Assembly (NCBI GenBank): GCA_902805475.1
Contig: CADCSX010000002.1
Location: 4,148,945 to 4,212,944, forward strand
Source: Entonaema liquescens
Lineage: Eukaryota; Ascomycota; Sordariomycetes; Xylariales; Xylariaceae
Length of the DNA stretch: 64,000 bases
Direction: 5' to 3'
Shown: one piece after another, positions 44,224 through 54,890 of the stretch
Position numbering within the stretch: position 1 is the first letter of the stretch
How the letters are laid out: every line of letters begins with the position of its first letter
The notes under the pieces: model-generated
The model's database searches: none
Seen by the model: only the letters and a program-made list of their open reading frames with translations
What the model was told of the DNA's origin: nothing
Program-made: the position numbers and the translations under genes

Positions 44224-46208
44224 ATGAGTGCGCCTATGTCAGCTCAAGAGCTGCGCGAAACACTCGACAAACGCCGGAACCTGATCGACGAGCTTTTAAA
44301 CGAGGAATATGAAGATGGCCCGTCCCTCGACAGAGCACAGCTGAGGCAGACGGCCAATGAGCAGCTGAAACGCGAACAGCAGCTCCATGACGATATCGAG
44401 AGGAAAACCTCCTTTCTTGTGAAGCAGAGCGACATGGTGGAAGCGTTTGTTAATGAAATCCTAGATGACGACGCAGAGGTGAGTCGCGAGAGGTTGTTTA
44501 ATAAATTAGAAGTGATAGAGCAGAGCATCTTTGATCACGCTACTACCCTGGTGACTGCGAAGAAAGGAGATGCGGATTTCATCCGCAACATATCTCACGA
44601 GTATCGGGTAGCCCTCGGGACCATAGAGACAAAATTTGCCGAGGACAGATTATCCAAGGAGATACAGACGGAAAGGGACAGAGCGGAACAGATGAAATCA
44701 ACGCTGCAAGACAGAGACGAAGCGATAGAGAAGCTGAGAGCCGAAGCTGACAAGAAGCAAAAGGAGTTTGAAGTCGTGATGGAGGAGTTGGGAACTTGCC
44801 GACAGGCACTCGAGACTGCCAACAAAATGGCTGCCGCGGCAAATCGCATATCCGAAGAGAAGCAAAAGGAGTCTGAAGCTATGAGAGATGAAGTGAGAAC
44901 CTACCAAGAAGCACTCAAGATTTCTCACGAAGAGGCTTCCGCGGCACATCACACGTCGGAAGAGACGCAAAAGCAAAATGAAACAGCCCTCGAAACCTCC
45001 GAGCGGCTGATGCAGGCGAGTAAGAACCAGGTACTGAACCTGACTAACGAGCTGCAGGATGTTCGCAAACGCAGGGACGAGTCCCTCCAAAGCGCCCAGA
45101 AGAGCCTGGCCGAGACTCAGAATGAACTTCGGAAAAGCCAGGAGCAGAGTCGTCGTGAAATCCAAGAGTTGGACACAATCAAGTCCAAGATTCAAACTTG
45201 GAACAAGAATCCATTGGTAAAGATGGCTCGATCCAAAAGCTCCAAGATATCGTATCCCAACTACGGGACGACATTGCAGATAGATCCGAGGACATCACCG
45301 CGCTAAAAGAGCGGCTGGCGAGCAAAGACGGCGACGTTTCTTCCCTCAACCAGGACCTAGGAAAGGCCCGAGCTATAGTGCAAAGGTATATGGCTTTGGA
45401 AGCTCAGCTGCCCGCCGTCGTACGTGATGAATGGGTGGCCATGGCGGATTCTCTCATAGGGGCGAGCTACATAGAGCCGCCGCAGGACCCCGTCCTACCA
45501 ATACCGAATGCATCGCGTCTCTGGAAAATCGCGCAGCCTTGGTCGGCAGGTATCGCCGCCGCCCACGACAATCCGCCACCGTCATTGGGCACGATGGGGT
45601 CTCTATTCTGGCTCTACGCACGACTATCTACCGGCGGTCCCGACGGATATGCTCACCGCTTGCTGGAGCTGCTGGCGCGCAACTTAGTCTCGGGAGGGAG
45701 GCAAGCGATCCCAGACCGCCCGTTCGGAGCCTTATTAGCCGTAGGCATGCGGAATACTCCACCCGCACGGAGCCTGCAAGATGCGATATTCTGCTTCGGT
45801 CTGCTACACCTGGGTCGCTTCATCCAGGCCAACTGGGAGCTAACCCTGCCCGAATTACAGCAGCTCGATGACATGCTGCAGCAGACACCCGCTTACGAGA
45901 CGATTAGAGACCTAACTTCGGGTCGGGATGAAGCGGAATCACTAGATATGTGCCGTCGATACGGAATGGTAAAAGGCGACATAGGCCTCGTCAATCTTCA
46001 TCCCCAAGCCATCTTAGTAGTCGACCTAAAAAATCTAACCCTCCGCCTAGTCCATACCGAACACTTTGGGTTCCTAGATGAAAGTCACGGCCTCGTCAGA
46101 TCCCCATCGGGAGATGACGATATAGTCTTAGAGGTTTCTAGCTCGAATGATCTGGCGTGGTGGTTTTCTGTGGGTGCATCTACGGTAGGTCAGCTTGTAA
46201 GTACCTAA
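44224..46208 (+). CDS. Long coiled-coil protein with C-terminal globular domain, unknown function
   Basis: Residues about 1-400 are almost entirely charged heptad-type sequence (RAEQMKSTLQDRDEAIEKLR, and EETQKQNETALETSERLMQA), predicting a long coiled coil. The remaining 260 residues look globular (RYMALEAQLPAVVRDEW, GTMGSLFWLYARLSTGG, AIFCFGLLHLGRFIQANWEL, QAILVVDLKNLTLRLVHTEH). The two halves lie in different frames. One missing T at 45198-45199 gives KIQTLEQESIGKDGSIQKLQ and a 661-residue protein in which the heptads run on. I know no named family. A second, shorter coiled-coil gene with similar layout lies at 54.9 kb, so both may belong to one loose family. Confidence 0.7.
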
Positions 46209-47512
46209 ATAGTCGATAAAGTTTCGTTGAACGCTTAAAGAGAGTGAGAACTACTTAGACCTTAAATACGTCCGCTAACCTAGCTGTCTTTACATCCGCG
46301 TGGAACATCAAGGAATGGCTGCATCAAGGAATGGCTGGGTTGCTCGTTGTGAAGGTGCACATCAACATGACCTTACACGTCTTACTCAGGGCGAGGTAGT
46401 TCTATTTGTGCCCTAGGGAGCTCTCTTACGGTCCGTCGGGTACAAAACTATACTCGAAGATACACAAGATCCTAGCGTCAGATACCATACATAAGAGAGT
46501 AATAAGAGGAATTATTAACTTGAAACTTGAAAACTAGAACCATTAATTTCTTGCCGCCTATCTAACACGCACTCTGTGTATTACTATTACATTCGTTCCG
46601 GATCTCTCTTCCTAATAGCCGAATAATCAGATTTCAGACCTGTATAACAGTTATAAATCCGAACCAAGATCATAACCAAGCCTTAAAAGGAATCGAAACC
46701 TCGAACAGATGATGACCGGAATATGCGATTGCATTGATATTGTATATGGTATAAGGAATAGAAAAGATATTACAAGGTAAATCAAAATAAAGAAATAACT
46801 TTACTATAAAAGTTTAGCAATTAGCAAAGTTGATCGAGGTTAACCTAAGTCCATCTTTGATCCAACTATCTGTGATTCTGACTTTCTACTTTCTATCACG
46901 TAATTAGCTATGATTTGGGAAGTACGTAATAAGGGAAACGCCGTAGATAGGTTTCGAGGAAGTGCACTCATATTCTCAAGGTCCGTCTCGGCTCTCAAAA
47001 TTACTCCATTTACGCGAGGTATCTATTCCTGAGCACGTCGATGATTGATTGGTTTCGTGGATCAAGGCAGACCAAGTAGTTGTTCCGGAGACGGTGGGTA
47101 GTGGTATCTAATGTAAGCCTAATATGCGGGATAAAATACGAGACCTTGACTGGTTACGGATAGACACAGCAGAATAGTTCGCGTAGCTAAGATAATAAAG
47201 GAGTGAATCAGTTGCGTCCTAGTACCATAGCGCTGAAAGTGTCTGCCTGATAGCCCATAAGTACCTAAGTACCTACCTAAAGGTATGCAAGTGATCTAAG
47301 TACAGGGCTTTGGAGGGGTTCGTGCGGCTAGGGTAAGGTATCCCGCACCACGTCGTCGCATAATTTCATTTTTTCCCGCAGAACCGCAAAACCTTCATCC
47401 TCCCTTCTTTCAACACATTCGCCAACAACACTCACCTTCACGCTCGCATCCCACAACTACCCGTTCTTAACTCATTTATCTAACTCCTTTCCCTATCGCC
47501 CTATCCATCAAG
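46209..47512. other. Intergenic region holding the right inverted-repeat arm
   Basis: There is no gene. It contains the right arm of the inverted repeat and, at the end, a pyrimidine-rich leader (about 47375-47510) just before the next gene, resembling a 5' UTR. Confidence 0.55.
46632..46985 (-). repeat. Right arm of the dispersed inverted repeat, RIP-like decay
   Basis: The reverse complement matches blocks of 37090-38045 in the same order. In the central block nearly all differences are C-to-T or G-to-A relative to the left arm, making this arm more AT-rich, as expected from repeat-induced point mutation. Confidence 0.85.
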
Positions 47513-48983
47513 ATGTCCAGCAATAACAATTTCAACCAGCCCGGCGGCAACCAGCCTAACCAGCCCAACCCCAACCAGGCCCAAGCCCAGGCCCAGCCAG
47601 ACAACGCCGGCAATCCAGCCGGCAATAATCCATCCAACCAGTTCAACTTCACGTTCCGAACGGGCGGCAACAACCAGCCCGGCGGCAACAACCAACCCGG
47701 CGGCAGCGAGCCCCCCGTATTCAACTTCAACGCCAACAACGACCAGATGGTTCCCTCGAGCAGCCGTTGGACTCTGGAGGAGAGACGCAACCACTGGCAG
47801 AACAAGAACCCTAGATACTACACGGCAGCCACCGCCACGTTAGATATGGTAAACCCAGGTAGCTTAAGCATAGTAAACAAAAGAACGAAGAAAGTCGAGG
47901 AGAACAGCGTCCTCATCGAAACGGCTGATCCCGCCACAAACAGGACAGAAAAATGGTTCGGGAATTTCAACGGAAGCCTCGGGCCCAAGTCCATGGCCTC
48001 ACACTTCGCAGACATCCACCCAGCCAATACTAAAACCATGGCCTTGATCATAGCTCTACCCGAGCATGATCCTCTCCACCAAGCATCGGAAGGCGTCGAC
48101 CTCGCGCTCCTCCCGCAGAACCCGAACGTCTCCATACGTGGAAGCTTGAAGCGCCCAGCAGACGGCCGCGTCCTGTGCGCCAACTGCCACAAGGACACCC
48201 ACGTCCTAGCCGACTGTATGTGGCCCTTCCACGCAAAATGGGGCGACATTTACGGCTGTCCTATCTGCAACACGAAGGAACACCGCTTCGACCACTGCCA
48301 TCATCAGTCCAGGCTGACCGACCAGGACAGATTCAGCTACCTAGTCGCCATGCGAGCGGGCAAGTGTATGATCCGCTCAGACTTTAAAGTCTACGAGATG
48401 GCTGTACAGTACGCCAGCCAGGGCCTAATCGACCTCAACAAATTCACCATGCCGTGGTCGCGCCCCGGCGCGGTATCCCTGCTCAGTGACCAGGACAGCG
48501 CCACCAAGCTCGAGAACTGGGACTACAAGAACCCGCAAAAAATAGTCATCTCCGACCCCAACGTCACCCCCGACAAGATCCAGGCGCTCGCAGCCACTAC
48601 GCCCGGAGACTTCAACTCCTTCAGCGCCTCAAAAAGCGGACCCATAAAGAAAAAAGGGCAGCCAACAGACGGCAGCCCCCGTTCCGCCACCCTCGAACGG
48701 GAGGACCTCCCGCAGCACAACCTAACACCTTCGCCCCTCTCAACCCCCCGCAGCACAGCCTAGCCTCTTCGCCTTTCCTCAGCGTCCTCAGCTACCTCAG
48801 GCGCAACCTCCGCGGCCCATAGCACAACCCAGAGGGCGCCCCAACCAGCAGGCGATCTACGGGACCCAGGCAAACCCTGGGGCTACGCAAGCCGTGACCC
48901 AGCAGACAGGGGCATCCGAGCCTCAAGAAGACATGCTACTAGACATTACAATGTCGGAGTCGACAAACGACATACCAGTGTAG
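47513..48983 (+). CDS. Prion-like N/Q/G/P-rich protein with two CCHC zinc knuckles
   Basis: The first 75 residues are Asn/Gln/Gly/Pro-rich with an NNQPGG repeat (47668-47703), a prion-like low-complexity segment. A globular middle follows (RWTLEERRNHWQNKNPRYY, KWFGNFNGSLGPKSMASHF). Two CCHC knuckles fit C-x2-C-x4-H-x4-C: CANCHKDTHVLADC from residue 222 and CPICNTKEHRFDHC from residue 249, the type that usually binds single-stranded nucleic acid. The first frame stops at 48761-48763. A one-base shift in the C runs at about 48738-48752 would add a Gln/Pro-rich tail (PQRPQLPQAQPPRPIAQ) ending at 48983, for 489 aa. No retrotransposon genes accompany it, so a gag origin is not supported. Confidence 0.7.
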
Positions 48984-50069
48984 GTGACAGCATGTCAGGG
49001 CAAACACCGCCTAAACCAACCAGTCCTTTACCCGTCGTTTCTTTCTTCCCTACTTAGTTTTCTACTCATTTCCTACTTGGTTCTGACTCCCACGAACAAT
49101 ATGACCTGACTACGAGTCGCCAAGACGTAATACGGAGTGGCAGCGAAGCTACAACGATCCAAGATTTCACGTCTCGCCCAACCTGCGGCAATAGACGAGT
49201 CGGACTTTCCGACACCCTACTAACCTCATATCAGATGGTGTTGACGCTCGCCCGTCATCGAGCACACTCAGTGATCAGTCACCGAATGTCGTCTGCCGTC
49301 AATAAAAGCACAGGCAATCCGGACAAGATGGGCTCCCACACGAGCAGCCACATTGATTTTCTGCTACCTTACAGCAGCCTTCCTTGCTAACGTATCGCGA
49401 CTCGTGTTCGCGCGTCGTCCAGCCGCAATCGTAGGAGAGGACAGCGGAGCCGAAAATAGGCCACGCAAAGCTTTAGTAGACAGGACACAGATACTGCAAA
49501 CTTGGTTCCCGTATTTTATCGGAGAATTTAGCTTAGTTTAGGGTTTAGTTTTCTTAGTAGTACATAGCCTTTAGTGCCATCAGCAGCACGAAATTTGTGA
49601 CCCTTTTTACGCAATCGACCACCAAGGTTTATTCGGAGGATTTCTCTAGAGGCGACAATATGCCTCGCATCCTACTCTATAGCCGAGAGACGTACTGTAT
49701 GCGGCGTGATGGATGGTCAGAAAATCCGTTCCATCAGCAACATTCCGAATCATCGGGGGTTGTCATCGAGGTCAGCAATAAGGATCAGTTACAAGGGCTA
49801 CAAATAAGCCGTTAATACCTATGAGACGAGAAGTCACAGAATTGTGCATTATGTCGCGCATCGTAGCCGCGAATCAATATTTTCCCCTGGTCACACATAA
49901 CTTTTGACCTATCAAACACGAGGCACATCATTTAGGACCGCGTAGCTAGACCTTTCGTACCGTCAATTCGCATGCACCAAACATTTCACGAACAGCAGTC
50001 TTCGTTTTTAGCTAGGTCTCAAAATTTATAACTCCCTTTGAGTACTCGAATTCCTCTATGAAGTCTCAG

Positions 50070-50225
50070 CCACAAGTTATGAACTCTTTTTCGAGCGGCC
50101 TCAAACTTTATGGCCCCTCTCAAATATTTCTACGCCCGCGGTCATATACCACAATAATGCTCTAAGAAGCCTTATTATAGCTCAATAGATTTTAAAGGGA
50201 TCATTAACCTTACTCGATGTCTAAA
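50070..50225 (+). repeat. Diverged direct repeat copy 1 (partner 50592-50755)
   Basis: Both copies carry CCACAAG, then GAGCGGCCTCAAA, GCCCCTCTCAAATA and CCGC(G/A)GTC with matching order and spacing, separated by about 520 bp. Confidence 0.7.
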
Positions 50226-50591
50226 TGAGAGAAACTAAGGCGATTAACAAGTACTAGGTACTTTTAGCTAACTAAGTAAATCAGTCGGAAACCCACGCGA
50301 CACTGTCGTGGCAGGAGATGAACAGGCTGCACCAAGAGTAGACTTGCTATTATTCAGTATTAAGAAAACCAGTAAGATTTTAGAATAAGGGAAGCGGCGA
50401 CTGTGACTTTTCTTTCGCAGCGTTTGCTAGACCTTTAACTGCAGATATTTCAGTGCTGCGAACAGGAACATTGTTGGCCGCATGTTTCGAGCAATGTAGG
50501 TACCAAATTTTCTCACGAATGGCAATTTTGGTTTTTAGTCAGGTCAGAAGATTGCGTTGCCTGTTGTAAATATTATCCTGTTCAATATTAA

Positions 50592-50755
50592 CCACAAGCT
50601 TTAAACCTCCTTTATTAGAGCGGCCTCAAATTTTGTTGCCCCTCTCAAATACTCTTATTTCACCCGCAGTCGTAAACCGCAATCATGCCCCAAGTAGCCA
50701 GCCTGATGAGATCGCTCGATGGATTTAAACGGGGTCATAAATTTCGCTCCACGTC
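50592..50755 (+). repeat. Diverged direct repeat copy 2
   Basis: Partner of 50070-50225. Differences are mostly transitions, and both copies lack coding character. Confidence 0.7.
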
Positions 50756-50919
50756 TAAAATTACATGACCTGGTCACAAATACTCATTGGTCATGCCATA
50801 TAATTTCCTAGAGCTTTAATACTAAGTACCTATGATTGCTTTGGCCGTCTAGAGCTCCCGTTGTAGCTGCGACATCTGGGTTAAGGCACACATCGAACAC
50901 TTGAATCGCTCTATGTAGT

Positions 50920-51085
50920 GACGACGGCACGGGTCCACGGGAATTCCGGGGCAATTTTACGATGTATCGGCGGTGCTCGAAATCGATTCCCAGCCGAATT
51001 AAGTTGGTTAAGTTTAGTTAAACATAATCGGGTGGGAATTGTGTTCCCGCATTTCGGGAACGTTTACACGGGTTCGCGGGATGAT
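50920..51085 (-). repeat. Internal copy of telomere-adjacent repeat
   Basis: TAATCGGGTGGGAATTGTGT, TTCCCGC and CACGGGTTCGCGGG match the reverse complement of sequence in 63480-63700 (TAATCGAGTCGGGATTGTAT, TTCCCGC and CACGGGTTCGTGGGG). It therefore lies inverted, about 13 kb from the chromosome end. Confidence 0.6.
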
Positions 51086-51200
51086 GATGATGATGAGAAC
51101 GTTTACGTCTATTGGTCATGTGGTACTATCTTAGTTGGCATCACAACGTGGCTCCCGAAGCACTCTGTGGCGCGAAAGACGACTGGAGTGCCGGGGCAGA
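51080..51200 (+). repeat. Diverged direct repeat copy 1 (partner 51735-51845)
   Basis: Shared words in order are GATGATGATGA, GTCTATTG, CGTGTG-like, CTC(C/T)CGAAGC and TCTGTGG. The second copy is more AT-rich. Confidence 0.6.
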
Positions 51201-51734
51201 GCCAGTGTGTCGCGTGACAAAAGAAAAAGAAGAGAAACCTCGACGGGTTCGTGGGAGTTTACAATGAGTTCTTATAAGCAAGTTACTTTTCCCGTTCGAT
51301 TTGTGATGATGGTCCCTATAGAACGACAAGCTTTTACTAATGATAGAATGGCATGTTGCTAGTATACACTTGATTTGAGAGAATATTCCTTAATATTTAA
51401 GCAAACGGGCGTCGGCTTTTCTTCGTAATCTTTAGAAGTATGGGCGCGACAAGCTCTTATATGATGCCGCTGGAGATACTATGATGCCAAGCCTTACTTC
51501 TTACGAGCTCAACATTCCGTGATTAGCGAGAATTACTATTGGCGCTGAAGATTCTACGCCTTGTGAGCCCCCTTTTTCCTTGCCGGTCTTATAGGGCTCG
51601 ATCGTATCTCTTTGAGCGTTGAGTATTAAAGTGCCTAGTTAATATCTATGGACATGGGCATTGTCTTTAACTTGTAGAGTCAATGAAGAAAGAAAGTTCT
51701 AGTCTTTCCCTAGGATAATCAAATGGGGTCATAA

Positions 51735-51845
51735 TGATGATGAATGCATTAATGTCTATTGCTCGTGTGAAGCTAAGTATCTAATATAATACAGCGTTAC
51801 TCTCGAAGCGCGTCTGTGGTTTAAGACTATTCTGGGGGTCGCTCT
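51735..51845 (+). repeat. Diverged direct repeat copy 2
   Basis: Partner of 51080-51200; many substitutions are C-to-T or G-to-A, suggesting RIP. Confidence 0.55.
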
Positions 51846-51957
51846 TAAAACAGACCCCGTCAACACGTAGTAGAATTCAAAAATAGCTTTAGACGAGAGT
51901 GTTATAATGATTATGTTACTGTTATCTGCCATTTTGTTTTCGCGGCCTTCTAAAACT

Positions 51958-53316
51958 TCAAGGTTTTTTTTCGCCTTCGTATGTATCGTCTGACTTCAAG
52001 CCAGGGAATATTCCGCGCGTTAATTTAGTAAGCTCCTCGAGTCTTTCAAGGTGTTTCTCGGCGTTATCTAATTGTATTTGCGACTTTTCTTTTGCATAGC
52101 TGATCGTAGCTGGGAAATTTCGAGCACCGCGTTCTAGATCGTGAATTGTTCCGACGGCTTTCCTCAACCCCTCATCGCTCATATAGTTGTTCTGGATAGT
52201 CTCGAGGGTCTCTTTGTATATATCCCTATTCTGTCGGACAGATATCGATTTGTTCATGTTCTCTTGAAACCAAGGGCGCTTAACCCAGACGTGCTTCTGC
52301 ATATCCTCGTAGATAGCCGTCTTCTTCTCTCTCGTTGTGTTTGTACCAGGCTGAATGACATTAAGCCCGTTTAAAGATATCAAGGATTGCGCCAGCACGG
52401 TTACCAGAACCTCAGCAAGAGAGATTTGGGATGCATCCCATACCATGATTATGGGGACCCCGTGGCACACGGTCTTCAGCTCTGAATAACGTATACAGGA
52501 GATGAGAAGCCTCAAGACGTGAGAGGACGTGTCCAAGCTATGGAAATCCGGATCGTGATGGATCATTCTCTTGGGCACCGCCATGCCACACCCGATGTAG
52601 ACAGGACTTGACAGTTGGTAAGCTCGTCTGTCATGAGCAGGATTCACGCGTCTACCAAGCATCTCCATCAAGGCTTCGATGTTGCTAGTACCTTTCCGAC
52701 CCGACATGCATTTAGGCGGAATGTATTCGTCCTCTTCAGCGTCCCATTCTTGGTCTTCGGGGAGCACCGTGTTATCGATTTCCAAGGCCTTTTGTAAGCA
52801 TCTCTGCTCTTCATCTGTAAGACCTTCTTGGTCATACGAGCCCTTAATCTTTTTCCAAGCTTCGCATCCCTTCTTGTAGTCTTGTAGATGCCCGACTACT
52901 ACCTCGATCTCCTCGCTGCTCAGGAACGCGCCATGCCTCCCGTCGATAGAGATCCCTACTAAGTACGCTCCAGCCCCGTGAGAGTCGTATACGTATTCCC
53001 AGTTGGAAAGGTCCCTATCGTAAAGGTCATACGGTACCACTCCCAGCAGCAACGACCTTAGGAGCTTTCTGTTGATAGTATGAAATAGAAGTCGAAGGTC
53101 TTTGTATTCTTGAGTACTCTTCTCTTCGAATAGAGAAACCACCTTGTTGGATGCGATATGGTCCTGTTGTTGCCACGCCTTTGCCATTTCTTTCGCTAAA
53201 ACGAACAGTTCGTCGTAACAGGCGTCGGCGTCTAGTTTGTCGACCATTTGCTTTGCAAGGTCGTTGACGATTGGAATTTCTGCCGAGACGATCGGCTTGG
53301 TCTTTGCCGAGTCCAT
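51958..53316 (-). CDS. Subtelomeric protein of unknown function, 452 aa
   Basis: I do not recognise this family. The open frame extends upstream to 53562, but that part lies in a tandem-repeat leader. I therefore start at the ATG at 53316 (MDSAKTKPIVSAEI), where charged, globular sequence begins. Visible features: a helical N-terminus (KEMAKAWQQQDHIASNKVV), a patch GAGAYLVGISIDGRHGAFLS near 130-150, an acidic segment (PEDQEWDAEEDEYIPPKC), then a hydrophobic core (VCHGVPIIMVWDASQISLAE, VLVTVLAQSLISLNGLN). The C-terminus is a charged helix likely to form a coiled coil. There are no frame breaks or introns. No catalytic signature is evident. Confidence 0.65.
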   Translation of the reverse strand: MDSAKTKPIVSAEIPIVNDLAKQMVDKLDADACYDELFVLAKEMAKAWQQQDHIASNKVVSLFEEKSTQEYKDLRLLFHTINRKLLRSLLLGVVPYDLYDRDLSNWEYVYDSHGAGAYLVGISIDGRHGAFLSSEEIEVVVGHLQDYKKGCEAWKKIKGSYDQEGLTDEEQRCLQKALEIDNTVLPEDQEWDAEEDEYIPPKCMSGRKGTSNIEALMEMLGRRVNPAHDRRAYQLSSPVYIGCGMAVPKRMIHHDPDFHSLDTSSHVLRLLISCIRYSELKTVCHGVPIIMVWDASQISLAEVLVTVLAQSLISLNGLNVIQPGTNTTREKKTAIYEDMQKHVWVKRPWFQENMNKSISVRQNRDIYKETLETIQNNYMSDEGLRKAVGTIHDLERGARNFPATISYAKEKSQIQLDNAEKHLERLEELTKLTRGIFPGLKSDDTYEGEKKP

Positions 53317-54890
53317 GGCGCTTACAGATTGGTATAGAAGAGTAAGAAGAATATTGTGGATCGTTTGTGATCCGCAAATAGAGGATAGTTGGTGCTCGAG
53401 TACGCTCTGAACACTGAATAAGTGAAGATGGAGAATAATACGTTGTTGATGGCTCTCGAGGATAGGGGATGGGGAGCGCTCGGTTGCACTCTGAAATAAA
53501 TGTTGCAACTGCAACAGATTTGTATGTTGTAAGAATAGAGAATAGTTAATGCTTGAGTGCACTTTGGGAATAGAGGGAGAATATTGTAATATGAGCGTGG
53601 TTTTGAAGAATAGTTTGTGCTCGGGTGCATTTTGAGAATGAAGAATGTGTTGTGTTGAAGGTGCAGTTAGTTGTGCGATGCAAGAATTTAACTCTTGGAT
53701 GTCGCGGCTGATAGATGCATCTCTGTAGAATGTAGAAACATCTCGTAAGTTAGGCAGATACCTGGTAGGTAGGTACTTTATGCAAGTTTAGTGGAAGTGC
53801 CCTGTTGTACCCCTTCCGTAAAAGTAAGAGTGATGCTATCTCAAACGTGACTGTCTTGCCGGGCCTGCAGTGCAGATTTAGGTACTTGACCAAACCGCTG
53901 TACAGAGCTGCCCAAAAATTGCAAGTTGGCACCCCCCAATTCTACGTAGCCTCCCCTAACTAGATTCAATATTCTTGGAACTACAAGAGTTGGGATTTAT
54001 GGTTTCTCAGTGTAATCGGATTACCCGGGGTTTAACTAATTGATCCGTATAAATCTTTAAAAGATGCAGCCGTATTTCACAAAGTTGTCTCCAAAATAGT
54101 CTGCAAATGAGATGTACTAATTTGCATAGCAGCAGTAATCCGAAAATACGTACCTACCTGGTAGTGGCATGTAATTCGGAATACTTGAGTACTTACTTTC
54201 TTCGTTTCTCACAACATAAGTAACGTTTCTAGTATAAGGTGTAAGATATTATACGATGCTCTTATAGATTTGGGGTTGGGTATAAAGTTGACTTCAATTG
54301 GGTTCATACGTCTCAATTAAGGCTGTTATAGTATGAGTAGGCCTCAGGGTTTAATTAGACAATGTCAAGGGGTAGTATGTATAGTGGGTAGATAAAGATA
54401 TACACGTAAATAGGGGTAAGTATAGATAGGGGTATAAAAGGGGTATAATGGGAGTATACAGGCTGCGCCCTCGTAAGAGCATACCTACCTAGAAAGTCAG
54501 GCGTCCCTAAATCATCCTACTATAGATGCGTGTGTGTCTAGTGGCGTGATATATTGAAAGCGGAGTGGGTAAGTATCTTTCAATGGAACTCATCAGCTTG
54601 AGATGTCTTAAGTATACCTGCCTAAGTATAGAGTGTACGCATTGTAGCTAATGTAACATGTAACTTGGAGTTTCAGTCTTGTCCCTTCCTCATCCAATAT
54701 AGCAACTCGATGCGCTTTCCTAATAGGGAGGAAATGGGTGTGACGTATCCCTAGGGGGTAACTGCCCCCCGTGATGATATGATGGGTATGACTAATCCCC
54801 TCAAGGAGAGCGAGAAGGGGTTCCCTGACACAATTCCAATCCCAAAAGATCCCCTATTCCTGAGACTTGAATGAGTAGGTAGTTATAGCC
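53317..54890. other. Intergenic region with tandem-repeat leader
   Basis: This holds the repeat at 53381-53640 and then AT-rich sequence with no gene, followed by the start of the 54.9 kb coiled-coil gene. Confidence 0.5.
53381..53640 (+). repeat. Four degenerate copies of a ~75-bp tandem unit upstream of the 52 kb gene
   Basis: Units begin near 53381, 53457, 53535 and 53607. Each carries GA(G/A)(G/A)ATAG, then GCTCG(A/G)GT or close variants, then C(T/A)(C/T)TG. Unit length is about 72-78 bp. The array sits in the presumed 5' leader or promoter. Confidence 0.7.

Larger units (their letters stand above)
48984..51957. other. 3 kb gene-free subtelomeric interval with duplicated blocks
   Basis: No gene is supported. 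Two pairs of diverged non-coding repeats occur here, and the block at 50920-51085 resembles the telomere-adjacent repeat in reverse orientation. Confidence 0.55.

Noticed and set aside
47513..48983. Gag protein of a retrotransposon
   Set aside because: The CCHC knuckles invite it, but there is no protease, reverse transcriptase, integrase or LTR on either side.
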